NCBI GenBank assembly: GCA_930367215.1
Contig: OV884059.1
Coordinates: forward strand, 23,770,945-23,834,944
Length of the DNA: 64,000 nucleotides
Source of the DNA: Pollenia angustigena
Taxonomy: Eukaryota; Arthropoda; Insecta; Diptera; Polleniidae
Direction of reading: 5' to 3'
Shown here: piece by piece, positions 10,946-22,410 of the stretch
Layout of the letters: every line of letters begins with the position of its first letter
Numbering within the stretch: the first letter of the stretch is position 1
Program-made: the position numbers and the translations under genes
The notes under the pieces: model-generated
Told to the model about the DNA's origin: nothing
The model's input: the letters and a program-made list of their open reading frames with translations, nothing else
Databases searched by the model: none

Positions 10946-11619
10946 AATTTTTTTTTGAACAAACAATTTAATTTTCAATGCTTTTTTTTGCAAAACAACT
11001 AGGAGCAATAATAGCAGAGCAAAATCCCAATCAGGAACAATAAATTGTCTTTCAGTTTTTAATCTGGAGGTCAGTCCACGCCACGCTTTTTATGTGTACG
11101 TTTCATTTTTGACCTTTTTTTCAAGACGCATGCTAGAGTAGAAAGTAATCCTACTTTCGACACGTATTTGTATTCAACGCGTTTTCTGTGTTACTAGTCA
11201 ATACAATTTTTAACTACTAGTTTTTAGACAGATGCATAAACGCATTGTATGCTTGGTGTAGACGTGCAGCTTTAGCCGTTTTACTTTGCATCATACTAGT
11301 TAAATGTTCTCTCATTGATAGATTTTGTAGGTATTTGTACGTTTTTTGATGTTTCTGCTTATTTTTTAATGATTTTTGTGATCGTGACTTTGGGTAATCG
11401 AATAATCGCTTGAATGAAATTGTAAAATTAATTTTCTTTAACAAATTATTATTAATTAAAGATTTTCTTGCAATTTTTTGTTAAATAAATAATGCATTTT
11501 AAGCTATTAATCGATTCTACGAGTTAAAAAGTCTTTAGTGAAATCAGGTTTTTGTCTTTGCTAAAATTTATAGTAATACCTTTGTAGATGTTTATAATTA
11601 TTTGGCGTTGAGCTTAAAT
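10946..11619. other. AT-rich spacer
   Basis: One TAATCGAATAATCGCTTGAA motif near 11400. The 75-codon minus-strand frame at 11217-11444 is Lys/Asn-rich without a domain. No gene supported. Confidence 0.5.
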
Positions 11620-12130
11620 TGGATTAATATTTATACAAAACCCACAGTAGTGGAGGGGCTATTTTGCGTTTGTGCTGAGGTTTGAAACACATTAAAATAT
11701 TGCTCCCAGACTTTAAGTTTACGGATCGACTACGTATCTCTTTTTGAATCGACCTAAAGATGTCCATCCGTCCGTCCCGCTGGCTAGCTGTCCATGTAAA
11801 CCTTGTGCGAAAAGTTCACGGGCCTGATTCCGGCAGTTGAGATCGAGTACATTCTCAATTCGAAAGAAATTTAATATCTAATTATTTCGTTCAATACTTA
11901 AGGAATCCGAATTATTAATTAATTTGAGTTTCACAATACTGACAAAATAATTTCGATTCGTTCAGTATCGACTGAAAGAATTATAAATAATCGAATCGAG
12001 AAAGTACTCGATCACGACTGCCAGAATTAGGCCCCAGGTCCCAATTTTTGAGATAAATAGTTTAAATTTGGTACATGGGTTCTAATTATCACAAGGATCA
12101 GCCCTATTAGGGAGAATCGGTCTTAAATTG
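11620..12130 (-). repeat. Dispersed repeat family B, copy interrupted by a MITE
   Basis: ACCCACAGTAGTGGAGGGGC, GCGTTTGTGCTGAGG, GATGTCCATCCGTCCG and CCATGTAAACCTTGTGC match the copies at 741 and 9000. The sequence resumes after the insert with GGTCCCAATTTTTGAGATAA and GGTACATGGGTTCT. Confidence 0.75.
11820..12034. mobile_element. 215-bp MITE, CAG-type target duplication
   Basis: Ends GGGCCTGATTCCGGCAGT and ACTGCCAGAATTAGGCCC, with subterminal GATCGAGTAC and its near-complement. Flanks are CAC (11817-11819) and CAG (12035-12037). Other family B copies read GTACAGGTCGCAA here, so the ancestral site was CAG and one copy has since mutated. The subterminal segment resembles the element at 52131-52340. 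Confidence 0.82.
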
Positions 12131-12139
12131 ACACACAAG

Positions 12140-12830
12140 TTTCTTTCTTTTTCGAAAATGAGTTCGGCCAAGCAGTAACCATGAATGGTGTTCGCTATCG
12201 CGGGATGATAACCGATTTCTAGTGCCCAGAAAATGAGGATATTGACCTGGACGGTACGTGGTTCCAACAGGTTGGTGCCACTTTCAACCTAGCCAACGAA
12301 GCAATGGCTCTTTTGCGCGAAAAATTCAATGGCCGTGTTTTTTCACGCCGTGGCGGTGTTAATTGGCCGCCACGATCATGTAATAAGCCACCGTCGGACT
12401 TCTTTTTTGGGGATGTTTTGAAGAAAAAGTATACGTCAATAAGCCAAGAACAATTCAAGAGCTTAAGGATAAGATTATTCGGCACATTTAGGACATTGAA
12501 CCTCAAATATGTCTCAGAGTCATGGAAAATATCGATCATATGATAGAGGTACGCCAGCGAAGCCGTGGCGAGCATTTGGTCGATACATTGTTTCTCATAT
12601 AATTGTCATAGATTTTTCTATAATATATACCCCGGTTTGCGTCGGTAATTGGTAATTGTCTCAGAGTCATTGAAAATATGGACTATCGGATAGAGGTATG
12701 CCACCGAAGCCGTGGCGAGCATTTGGCCGATTGTTTGCTTCACACATAACTATTATAAATCCTTCTATCATAATAAAAACTATTAAGATAATGCTTTGAA
12801 AACTTTGTGTTTTTTTGTTGGACCACCCTT
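12140..12830 (+). pseudogene. Truncated mariner transposase relic (C-terminal half)
   Basis: Translating in pieces gives FFENEF, a stretch matching the second-aspartate region, EAMALLREKFNGRVFSRRGG and VNWPPRSCNKPPSDFFFGDV, then SRGEHLVD. This is the order seen at the C-terminal half of mariner transposases (NWPPRSC-LTPLDFF-W motif). The N-terminal half and left TIR are missing; the right end GGACCACCCTT stops at 12830 and is followed by TA. There are stops and frameshifts, and the expected aspartate of TPLDFF is displaced. A segment around TGTCTCAGAGTCATTGAAAA occurs twice (about 12510 and 12658), a local duplication. Confidence 0.82.
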
Positions 12831-12832
12831 TA

Positions 12833-14395
12833 TTTGAAAGCTTTTTTTATTTATTTGAAAACATTTTTATTTAAAACTTTCGTTAACTATTCAATTGAAA
12901 TTTCTTTTGGTTTTAATAAAATTATTAAAAAATCGTAAAATTAAGACGAAGTTATTAAAACAACGTTTCAACAAAAAATTAGAAAGTAAAATGGGTGACA
13001 AATATTTATTTTATTAATTTTATGTAGAAAACTACTGGAAAGCCATATTTTTTAGTCCAAAAAAAGAGTGAAATAAGTGTAAATCAGCGCGTTATTGAAG
13101 TGTAGTTGGTTACTTTTTATTTCAAAATTGTATGCTAAGTGAATAACTAATTGCCGTGCGAAGTAAAAACCTAAAAAAAAATCAAAACATATTTTTGTTA
13201 AGTGTAAGTAAGCAAATAGGCAAAGAAAGCTTTAGAAGTTCCGTTGAGTAACTGTTCCCTGCTTAAGTTAATCGATAAAGTAAACAAACCATAAATTAAA
13301 AAACAATTTAATAAATTTCTTTTTCAGTTTTATTAATTCTTTGACTCTCATGTATTAATAATAATTTATTTTGTTTTTTTTTCTGTTTTTAAACTTCCCA
13401 AGTGTTTTTGTTGTCACATAACTTTATTGAATTAAATTCTTATCAATTTACTAACCAACTTTAAACAACAGTTATGCAACCTTATTAACATACAAATATT
13501 GTAATAAACACAACAGAAACAACAGCAACCAGAAGATACTACAAGCACAAAGCTATTTAAACAAAACAGACTACCTGTCTGTCTGTCCGTCTCGACTTCT
13601 ATATCACTGGTAGTTTGAATTTATGCTGTTGTGTTTAGTTTAGTTAAGTTATGCTTAACTTAACTTCAACCACCAAGTTTAACCAGTATTTAGTACAAGT
13701 AACAAAATCTGTTATTGGATTTTGCCAAACAATCCCACCAGCCAACCAGCTATCCAACTTCATTTCAGTTAAAAATAACTTCGAATAATGCAGTCAGCCT
13801 CTTTTTTTTAAGCTTCATTGGGTTTCATATTATTTTACACACTTTTGACGATGCAAATAAAAAAATCTTTGGAACTGTTGCCATGTTATTTCAGTTATGC
13901 TGTTTTCTTTAACTTTTTTTCATTCATTTTTAAAAGAAAAAATTTAAAAAATGACACATACAAAATGATTAAGTATTTTTAACATAAATGGTTTGTTGGT
14001 TAATGTGTAACCACTACAACTAGAGCGTTAGGCGACAAACGTTTAAATCATTTTATTGACAATGACAAAACATTTAAATGAATTAAAGACATAAATTAAA
14101 AGAAATGTTATTAATAATTAAAAATTTTATAACAATTGTTCTAAAACAACAAATAATCGGTTATTCGTATTAAACTATTCTATTCAAACCCCGATTTGTA
14201 TTAAACTTATACAATGTTTAATCTTAATTCAGGGACATTTTTAAGATAATTTTCAAAGAATGACACAACTGAATGTTAAATTGTTAATAAACGAATAACA
14301 TTTTAAAGCTTTAGAACTAATTTAGCAGAAAAATAATTCATTACATTTAAATTAAAAACTGTTTAATATAAACATGATCAAATATATAAAGTTAT
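12833..14395. other. AT-rich spacer
   Basis: No gene or repeat recognised. Small purely AT-rich frames only. CCGAATAATCG-type words begin to appear after 14150. Confidence 0.5.
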
Positions 14396-16055
14396 TGGTT
14401 TTAATCTAGAAATGGTTTGAAAAATAACCGAATAATCGAGTAATCGTGTTTTAATTTAGTTTTTTTTTAACTTAAATATAACTTTTATAACATTGGAGGA
14501 AAGTAAAATAAAAAAAATCATAAAATTTTTATTAAAACAACCGAAAAATTTGTCTTGAAAAACCGAATAACCGCTTAATCGATAACAAAAGCTTAAAGTA
14601 AAGAGCAAAATATCCTTCACAATTTATACAAAAAATAATGACAAAAGACTTTATTATTTATTTATACTGGTTTTAACTTAGAAACAGTTGAAATAATGAC
14701 CGAATAATCGAGTAATACGTTTAATTTGATTTTTGTTTACTAAATGTAACTTAAATGACATTCAAAGATAAAAAAAATTAAAATTAAAAAATTATAAAAT
14801 TTTTAATAAAACAACCGAATAATTGGTCTTGAGAAACCGAATAATCGTTTAAAAACCTTCAAAATTTTAAAAAAATAATGATAAAAAAAACTTAATTCTT
14901 TATTTATTTTGGTTTTAATTTTGAAATGGCTTAAAAAATAACCGAATAATCGAGTAATTGTTTTTGAAATTATTTATTTTTTCTTAAATATAACTTTAAA
15001 ATAATAGTAAAATTAAAGTGAAATTGGTCTTGAGTAACCGAATAATCGTTTAATCGGCAACAAAAACTTAAAAAAGAGCAAAATATCCCTCAAAATTTAT
15101 AAAAAAATAATAATAATAAAAAAAATATTCGTTATTTATTTTGTTTTTAAATTAGAAATGGCTTTAAAAATAACCGAATAATCGAATAATCGATTAATCG
15201 TTTTTAATTTTTTTTTTACTTAAATGACATTAAAAGATAGTCCAAATTATAACAAGAAATCATAAAATTTATAATAACAAAAGCGAATAATTGGTCTTGC
15301 AAAACCGAATAATCGTTTAATCGACAAAAAAAAAACTTAAAAAAAATATAATTCAAAATGTGTAAAAAAATGATAACAAAAACCTTATTTTGGTAATAAT
15401 TTAGAAATGGCTTAAAAATTAATCGAATAATTGAGTAATCGTTTTTTAATAAAACAAAAAAAATATAAAAAAAAACGAATAATTGGTTAATTGCTTAAGA
15501 TATTTGGAGGGTGAAAAGGATGATGAAAGGCGGTGCAAGCCTTCATCAGTGGTATCAGGTTATACTTAGATAATATTGGCGACATCCCCCAAAAACTTGC
15601 CTGCCAACTACGATGCTACAGTAAAGCCCGTTTGCACTGTAAAAAAGGCATCAAATCACTCTGCATCGAAAAAGGATGTTTTGAAAAAATGGACGGCCAT
15701 TTTTTCCGAGTCACAGAATTTTTTTTTTTAATTTTTTTCTTAAAAATGTTTAATTAGCTTCTAATAATTACAAAAACAAAGCTTTTTTAATAAATTTCCT
15801 TCTAGTTTATATTTGGGTCCAAATCGGTCAAAGAAAAGAGGAAAATTTATGAAAAAAAATAATGATGAAAACTTTATTCTTAATTTTTGTTTGTTTTAAT
15901 TTAGAAATATGTAGCTTAAAAAATAACCGAATAATGAAGTAATCGTTTTTAATTAATTTTTTATAATTAAATATAACTTTAATAACATTGAAACAAAGAA
16001 AAATAAAAAAATCGTAAAATATTTAATAAAACAACCGAATATGTATATTTAACAA
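14396..16055 (+). repeat. Satellite-like array S1 (~230-270-bp units)
   Basis: About six units, each with TTTAGAAATGG-CTT-AAAAATAACCGAATAATCGAG (read as separate words), a T-rich stretch, ACAACCGAATAATTGGTCTTG, ACCGAATAATCGTTTAATCG, and AAAGAGCAAAATATCC. Unit starts near 14405, 14680, 14925, 15155, 15403 and 15900. The array is interrupted by a non-repetitive island at 15505-15730. Confidence 0.75.
15505..15730 (+). other. Non-repetitive higher-GC island inside the array
   Basis: Composition changes abruptly from the flanking array. One frame (15533-15757) reads 74 codons containing DIPQKLACQLRCYSKAR and GCFEKMDGHFFRVTEFF, less biased than the surrounding AT-driven frames. I do not recognise the family. 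It may be an exon-like fragment of a transposon protein inserted in the array, or chance. Confidence 0.4.
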
Positions 16056-16059
16056 TACA

Positions 16060-16800
16060 TTTGCTTTAACGAATTATCGATTATAACCGATTAATCGGTA
16101 CAAATAGACAGCCAATTCTCGTTATTAAAAAAAACAATTTCTATATTAAAATAAACAGCTTTTAAGTTAATTTGTAAGTTTTTATTGCTACAGGTATATT
16201 AAACAATATATTTTCTTTAACTTATAACCGATTAATCGCTACAAATAAACATAGCCAATATTGGTAATTAAAAAAACTTTAACTATATAAAAAAAATCTA
16301 TTTAATTTAATTAGTTAGTTTTTATTGCTACAGGTATATTTAACAATATATTTGCTAAAACGAATAATCGATTAATCGCTACAAATAGACACAGCCAATA
16401 TTCGTAATTAAAAAAAACTCTTACTATATAAAAATAACAATCTATTTTATTTAATTAGTAAGTTTTTATTGGTACAGGTATATTTAACAATATATTTGCT
16501 AAAACGAATAATCGATTAATCGTTACAAATATAAACATCCAATATTCGTTATTAAAAAAAACTACATCAATATTAAAATTAACAGCTTTTTAATTGAGTT
16601 AGTTAGTTTTTATTGCTACAGGTATATTTAACAATATAGTTGCTTTAACGAATATCCGACTAATCGCTACAAATAGACAAAGCCAATATTCGTTATTAAA
16701 AAAAACTATTTCTATATTTATATGAAAAGCTTTTTCATTTACTTAGCTAGTTTTTATTGTTTCAGGTTTTATTATTCCCTAAACTAATAAAATAAATAAC
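16060..16800 (+). repeat. Satellite-like array S2 (~145-bp units)
   Basis: Units carry TTTTTATTGCTACAGGTATA near 16173, 16321, 16463 and 16610, followed by TTTAACAATATATTTGCT, ACGAATAATCGATTAATCG and CTACAAATAGACA. A degenerate further unit begins near 16750. Confidence 0.8.
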
Positions 16801-17370
16801 AAAACGAATAACCGATTAATCCTGCAAATATTTGCGAATATGTAATTATAAAAAATAAAAAAAGGCGCTTTTTGCATTTTAGTTTAAAGTTGTATTATAG
16901 TTCTTTTTTAAAAATGTATATTTAGTTATCCAAAGAACCGATTATTCGGTACACATAACCGATTAATCGGTACAAACAATCGATTAATCGATAAAAAAAT
17001 AAATAGGAAATATTTGTATTACAAAATAATTTTTATTAAATAAAATCTGTTATTTTTTTTTATATAAATTATTTTATTATGGAAACATTTTTTCGAATAT
17101 GCTTTTGTGATTCAAATTTCATTTAAACACTTTTTTGTTATCATAATTTTTCCTCAATATTTCACATGCTATTAGCTTATGTCAACCTACATTGATGCAT
17201 AATTCTTAAATTAAATTAAAATTAACCAAATATATATGTGTAAACCAAATAACCGAATAATCGGTACAAAATTACATATATGGCAAATATTCGTGTTAAA
17301 AAGAAATATTTAAATTTTGAAATGAACAGATTTTTTAATTAAATTAGTTAGTTTTTCTTCTTTTAGCTCA
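16801..17370. repeat. Degenerate CCGATTAATCGG-rich stretch
   Basis: Repeated words ACCGATTATTCGGTACA, ACCGATTAATCGGTACA and CAATCGATTAATCG around 16940-16990, and AACCGAATAATCGGTAC at 17250. Probably diverged S2-type sequence. Confidence 0.6.
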
Positions 17371-18075
17371 TAATAAAAAAAAAACTGACCGAATAACCGA
17401 CTACTCATGTAAATATTTTCAAATTTCCAGATTGTTTCAAGCGAATAAATTAAAAAACAGACCGAATAACCGATTACTTATGTAAATATGTTTAAACTTG
17501 CAGATTGTTTCAAACGAATAAATTAAAAAAAATCAAACCGAATAACCGATTACTTATGTAAATATGTTCAAATTTCCAGATTGTTTTAAGCGAATAAAAA
17601 AAAACTCAAACTGAATAACCGATTACTCATGTAAATATTTTCAAATTTCCAGATTGTTTCAAAGAATAAATTAAAAAAAAAACAGACCGAATAATTAAAT
17701 TTCCGGATTATTTCAAACAAATAAATTGATAAAAAAAACAGACATACTTTCAAATTTCCAGATTGTTTCAAACGATTAAAAAAAAAATAAACTGAATAAC
17801 CGATTACTCATGTAAATATTTTAAAATTTCCGGATTAGAATAATAAAAATTAAAAAAAAAAACAGACCGAATAACCGATTACTTATGTTAATATTTTCAA
17901 ACTTCCAGACTGTTTTAAACGAATAAAAAAAAACAAACTGAATAACCGATTACTCATGTAAATATTTTCAAATTTCCAGATTGTTTCAAACGAATAAATA
18001 AAAAAAAAACAGACCGAATAACCGATTACTCATGTAAATATTTTCAAGTTTCCCGATTTTTTTAAACGAATAGAT
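17371..18075 (+). repeat. Satellite-like array S3 (~75-80-bp units)
   Basis: About nine imperfect units built from GACCGAATAACCGATTACT, CATGTAAATATTTTCAAATT, TCCAGATTGTTTCAAACGAA and a poly-A stretch. Units are clear at 17390, 17460, 17540, 17610, 17860 and 17940. The antisense 61-codon frame at 17586-17771 is the array itself. Confidence 0.85.
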
Positions 18076-19205
18076 TTAATAAATTTCTTGTATTATTAAA
18101 ATTTTAAACGCCTGTCGCTTACACTTCGATTTCTCATGCTGGCTGCACAATATTTTCTTGCATTCGCTACAGCAGCAAGAAAACCTTACATTCTCTTCTT
18201 CTATTTTTTTTCCATACTTTTTTTCTATGTCAGTTTATCCAATAGTTTGCATCTTTATTTGTCTTTTGTATTTCTTTTTATATAAATTGTAAAAAAGTTT
18301 TGTTTTTTTTCTTCCAATATGGAAATGAGGTTACATAAGTCACTGGATTTGAAAGATTCTGGTCTTACAACTTGTTAGCTGAACATTTAAACACTCTGTT
18401 GCAGAAAAAAAACCGGCATTTATAGATTGTTTTTTATTGGCCAAGCAGAGCAGAGCGATTTATTATTTAAGTGTGTTATGATGGTAAGTAAACGTGCAAG
18501 AGTTTTTCTTTTTTAATTTCTCACACATATTCTTGTTATTTGAATGCATAATAATAATTCTGTGTTAATGATTTAAAATTCATTTGTCTCGGTGATTGGG
18601 TTAACAGGAACAACTACTTAAATGAAAAGTTCGAACTTGTTAAAAAGAGTTGGACAAACATGCTCGATTATAAAACTGAATTGTTTATTACCCTGTACTA
18701 AATACTGAGCTCGTATGCAGTTTTGTATTCTTAAGATTAATAAATTAAAATCAATTTGTTTTGTTTTGTTTTGAAAGCTAATTATAATATGAAATAACGA
18801 AATGTTACATATTTTCCGTTGCATGTATTTGCATTAAAATTTATGGCTTGTGCAGAAAATGTAAAATCAAGAATTGTTGGAATTTAGAGTGGAGTGTTAA
18901 AACGGAACGAACAGGTTGCTTGTTTTAATATGACATCATTTATTTTGTTATATAAGAAATAGCAGCAACAAGAATATTATTACATGATAAATATTTTCAT
19001 TTTAATTGGTTTCTTGTTTAAGCAATGAATATATTGATTGGCTTATTTCCTCAAAATGTATAACATTTGAAAGCCAAGCATACAAGTTCTTATTTCTTAT
19101 CATTTCTTAAATTTATCGAGAATATTTGCCAATATTTTTCCTCAGTCGTCTTTGTTTATTAATTAAAGCGACCTTTGACATCGCCTATATTTATCACTTT
19201 TATGG
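18076..19205. other. AT-rich unique sequence
   Basis: No array or inverted repeat seen. The 68-codon minus frame at 18618-18824 shows no domain. A GCGACCTTTGACATCGCC word lies near 19168. Confidence 0.5.
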
Positions 19206-19262
19206 GTGTCCCGGAATGCTATCAAAGCATGTGTCGCAGGTTCGATTCCTGCCAGACTGTTT
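19206..19262 (+). repeat. tRNA-like SINE relic (B-box half)
   Basis: GTGTCGCAGGTTCGATTCCT ends a short GC-rich segment beginning GGTGTCCCGGAATGC. The B box is good, but there is no convincing A box or acceptor stem, so this is a SINE or tRNA relic rather than a gene. Confidence 0.5.
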
Positions 19263-19475
19263 ATTTTTATTTTAAGTCGTGAATAACTCAATTCTATATG
19301 ATGATTCTAATTGTTTTAAACTTTTGACAGTAAAACTTTCGATTTTTAATCTATTTTGCCTACTTACTAGAGTTTAATGGTTTAACTCTATAGCAGCCGC
19401 TAACCTGGCATTTGAGAGAATGTTTTAAGTTTAAACTTGTCAAAGATTTATCTCGCCGATTCAATTAGATTCTAA

Positions 19476-19671
19476 GACCGGGTTTTTGAGATGTGTATTA
19501 GGTTTAAACTTAGTTTAACGTAGTCTGAAACTCGGATTTTTCCGGCGAAATTTAATTTTTTTTACATAATTTCATTAAAGACCAACATTTGAAGCAAAAC
19601 TAAGCTAACTGGCACAAATCTGTTTTCAGATTAACTAAACCAAGTTTAACTGAGATATCGAAAACCCAGCC
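19476..19671. mobile_element. 196-bp MITE, TAA target duplication
   Basis: Ends GACCGGGTTTTTGAGAT and ATATCGAAAACCCAGCC, with the subterminal GTTTAAACTTAGTTTAA and its counterpart. TAA flanks both sides (19473-19475, 19672-19674). Units at 20670 and 20980 lack the insert. A half copy of the same family is at 58553-58613. The 3-bp TAA fits PIF/Harbinger-type integration (inference). Confidence 0.85.
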
Positions 19672-19700
19672 TAAATGGTATTTAATCCTGCTGTGACTTA

Positions 19701-20034
19701 GGCTCAGAACAGACGGCGAAACGCAACTGCAACGAAACTGCAACTTCTAGTTATTTTCGAGTTTCATTTGAGTTTATGCCATAGACTCCTTTGAGGGACT
19801 ACACACGACGCGACCATTTTGAGACCGGTTTGAAATGCATTGGAAATCAGTTGCATTGAAACTCGTGTTTGTGTTTCATCTGTTCTCAAAGAAAATCGAA
19901 ATGATTGTGATAATTTCGTTACATTCGGGTACAATTTAGGTTGCAGGGTGTGTGGAAAACGATTGAAACTGGTTTCAAAACAATAATTTCTAAAGGGTTT
20001 CGTTGCAGTTTCGTTTTACCGTCTGTTCTTGGCC
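19701..20034. mobile_element. 334-bp TIR element, TTA target duplication
   Basis: Ends GGCTCAGAACAGACGGCGAA and CCGTCTGTTCTTGGCC, with inner CGCAACTGCAACGAAACTGC and GTTTCGTTGCAGTTTCG. TTA flanks both sides (19698-19700, 20035-20037). The neighbouring repeat unit reads GTGTTTTTAACGATCG across the same place without the insert. Confidence 0.87.
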
Positions 20035-20180
20035 TTAGCGATCGTCGTTGAAACTCTTTTTTGACTAAACTTGCCTTTAGCAGTTAAACTTTTAATTAAC
20101 AAACTATTCTTTGATAATCGAAACTACATATATGGAGTCGATTGAATTAATTTTAAATCCGTGTCAACTTAAAAAGGTAA

Positions 20181-20305
20181 ACGGTCAACTTCATTAAGCT
20201 CAATTTTAATTAACTATTACTATAAAGTTAACAATATGTTAACAATTTATTAATTGACAGTTATAGTAATAGTTAATTATAACTAAACTTGGTGAAATTG
20301 GCCGT
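20181..20305. mobile_element. 125-bp foldback
   Basis: Arms of about 48 bp: ACGGTCAACTTCATTAAGCT into TTAATTAACTATTACTATAA, paired with the complement ending GGTGAAATTGGCCGT. The flanks TAA/TAT only approximate a duplication. Confidence 0.7.
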
Positions 20306-20323
20306 TATTCGTTTTAACTTTTA

Positions 20324-20442
20324 CTGCCTGTTTTTCAAAATAAAATAAAAATTATCGCTTGGGAATTTATATTGAAATTTGTTTTTGTTTTCAATATAAA
20401 TTTCTTAATGAAAATGTTTCTTTTAGTTTGAAAAACAGGCAG
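20324..20442. mobile_element. 119-bp MITE, TTA target duplication
   Basis: Perfect TIRs CTGCCTGTTTTTCAAA and TTTGAAAAACAGGCAG. TTA at 20321-20323 and 20443-20445. The interior is AT-rich with a second inner inverted repeat (AATTTATATTGAAA/TTTCAATATAAATT). Confidence 0.88.
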
Positions 20443-20574
20443 TTAATTTGTTAACTAATTTTTGATTACTAACTTGAGTTTAGTGATAAAACTCTACAGA
20501 AACAGTTAAACTTGCTTTTTTAAGGGTTGTTTAAAGTTCAAACTGGAAAAAGGGTTTTCTTGACGATTTTATTA

Positions 20575-20659
20575 TGGGTCGATTACGGATTACAGCGAAA
20601 TCAAGCAACACCGCTCATTTCAAAATATAAAATAAAAAAAATAAATTATAATCGACCCA
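20575..20659. mobile_element. 85-bp MITE, TTA target duplication
   Basis: TIRs TGGGTCGATTA and TAATCGACCCA, TTA on both sides (20572-20574, 20660-20662). Sister repeat units show the sequence GATT-TTAGATTC without an insert. Confidence 0.82.
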
Positions 20660-21035
20660 TTAGATTCTAATTTAATAATCTTTAATCCTGAAGTGTTTTT
20701 AACGATCGCCGTCGAAACTTTTTGTGCCTAAACTTATCTTTGGCTGTTAAATTTTTAATTAACAATCTCTTCTTTAATAAGGGAAATCATAAACGCTGCT
20801 TCAATTTGTTTTAACTGTTTGTTAACTGGTCTTTCAGGTTAAACTTTTGATTTTTCAGACTAATTTTTTGACTACTAACTTGAGTTCAAAGTTAGTTTAA
20901 CTGTTACTGAAGAGTTAACAGAAACAGTTAAACAAGCATTTAAACTGGGTAAAGATTTAACTCGCCGATTAAAGTAGATTCTAGCTTAACGAGCTTTAAT
21001 CCCAAAGTGATTTTAACAATCCATAGTTTAACTAA

Positions 21036-21370
21036 ACTTTGACAGAACAAATTGTTATTTATCACATATTCTGTGACGCGCAAAATAGAAAGGGACCTAA
21101 GGGTTTTGTTCAGGGGAGCCATTTTAAAGATGTAAATACGTGTATCTTTGGTGTTCCATCACTGAGCGTGTTGGTATTGGTCTCATTTGAAAGCGACACA
21201 TCTCATGACGTCAGGAACGTGTTGGTCAACCTTGAAAACGCGCCTAGGTCGTCCTTACCTCTTGTTTTGTGTATGTGGTTTTTACTGTTCCCTTTACCTT
21301 ACTGGTCCCTTTCTCTTTGTATTTTGTATTATATAAAATATAAACGTTTCTACCTTTTTACATTTTTTCA
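21036..21370 (+). other. Unrecognised higher-GC segment
   Basis: A 112-codon frame (21039-21377) crosses this stretch; its C-terminal third is hydrophobic and Leu/Tyr-rich, and its end runs into the adjacent minisatellite. It has no recognisable domain. I do not call it a gene. Confidence 0.35.
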
Positions 21371-22410
21371 AAACTAGGACCAAGAGGGAAGTTTGAGGGC
21401 ATTTTCTGCCCCTCCGAAACTATCCAATAGATTTTGATGAAATTTTAAACATACATAGATTCCTACTTATATGGAAACATTATATATACATTTAAAAAAA
21501 ACTAGGATCACGAGGGGAAGTAGGGCGAAATTCCTGCCCCTCCGAAACAATCAAATAGATTTTAATGAAATTTTAAAGATACATAGATAGATTCCTACTT
21601 ATATCAAAACATTATCTATACATTTTTTCAAAACTAGGACCAAGAGGGGAGTTAAGGGGCAATTTCTGCCTCCGAAATTATCCAACAGATTTTAATGAAA
21701 TTTCAAAGATAGATAGATTCCTACTTATATGGAAACATTAGATATGCATTTAAAAAAAATAGGATCACGAGGGGAGGTAGGGCGAAATTCCTGCCCCTCC
21801 GAAACAATCCAATAGATTTTTATGAAATTTTAAAGATAGATAGATTCCTACTTATATCGACACATTATCTATACATTTTTTAAAAAATTAGGATCACGAG
21901 GGGAGATAGGGGGCAATTTCTGCCTCTCAGAAACTATCTTTACAGGTTTTAATGAAATTAAAAACATTGATAGATCCATATTTATATGGACACATAAGCT
22001 ATACATTTTTAAGCGAATAGGATCACGTGGAGATAAAGGGGGCGATTTATGCCTCTCTGTAACTATCTAACAGATTTTAATACAAATTCAAATATAGACA
22101 GACTCCTACGTAAGTATATGGACACATAATCTATTAATTTTTTAAAAAGTATAACCACGAGGGCAGACAGGGTGCAATTTCTGCCTCTCTGAAACTATCC
22201 AACAGATTTTAATAAAATTTTAAAGATAGTTAGAGTCCTACTTATATAGACAAATTAGCTATATTTTTCTTTTTTAAATACGTTCACGAGGGGAGTTAAG
22301 GGGAAATATCTGCCTCTACAAAACTATATAAAAAATAGATAGACACATAAGCTATGAATGTTTTCAAAAATGGGACTACAAGAAGGGCTAAACATAGTAG
22401 CACACGCCGG
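21371..22410 (-). repeat. ~125-bp minisatellite (family B core, inverted)
   Basis: About nine units starting at ACTAGGA(C/T)CA(A/C)GAGGGG near 21376, 21500, 21632, 21757, 21888, 22016, 22150, 22278 and 22372, each with TTTCTGCC(C)CTCCGAAACT and TAGATTCCTACTTATATGGA. This is the reverse complement of the core at 8590-8990 and of 46429-46960. Confidence 0.85.

Larger units (their letters stand above)
19420..21035 (+). repeat. Degenerate three-unit repeat hosting small transposons
   Basis: Three copies share TTTAAACT(T/G)G-AAAGATTTA(T/A)CTCGCCGATT, TTAGATTCTA, TTTAATCC(T/C)-A-GTG and GCGATCG(T/C)CGT(T/C)GAAACT: about 19429-20520 (inflated by insertions), 20521-20936 and 20937-21035. Between them are AGTTAAAC/GTTAAACT words. 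Elements at 19476, 19701, 20181, 20324 and 20575 interrupt the copies, and the uninterrupted units show their empty sites. Confidence 0.7.

Noticed and set aside
21039..21377. 112-codon frame
   Set aside because: Ends inside the minisatellite and has no domain. The hydrophobic tail reflects T-rich sequence.
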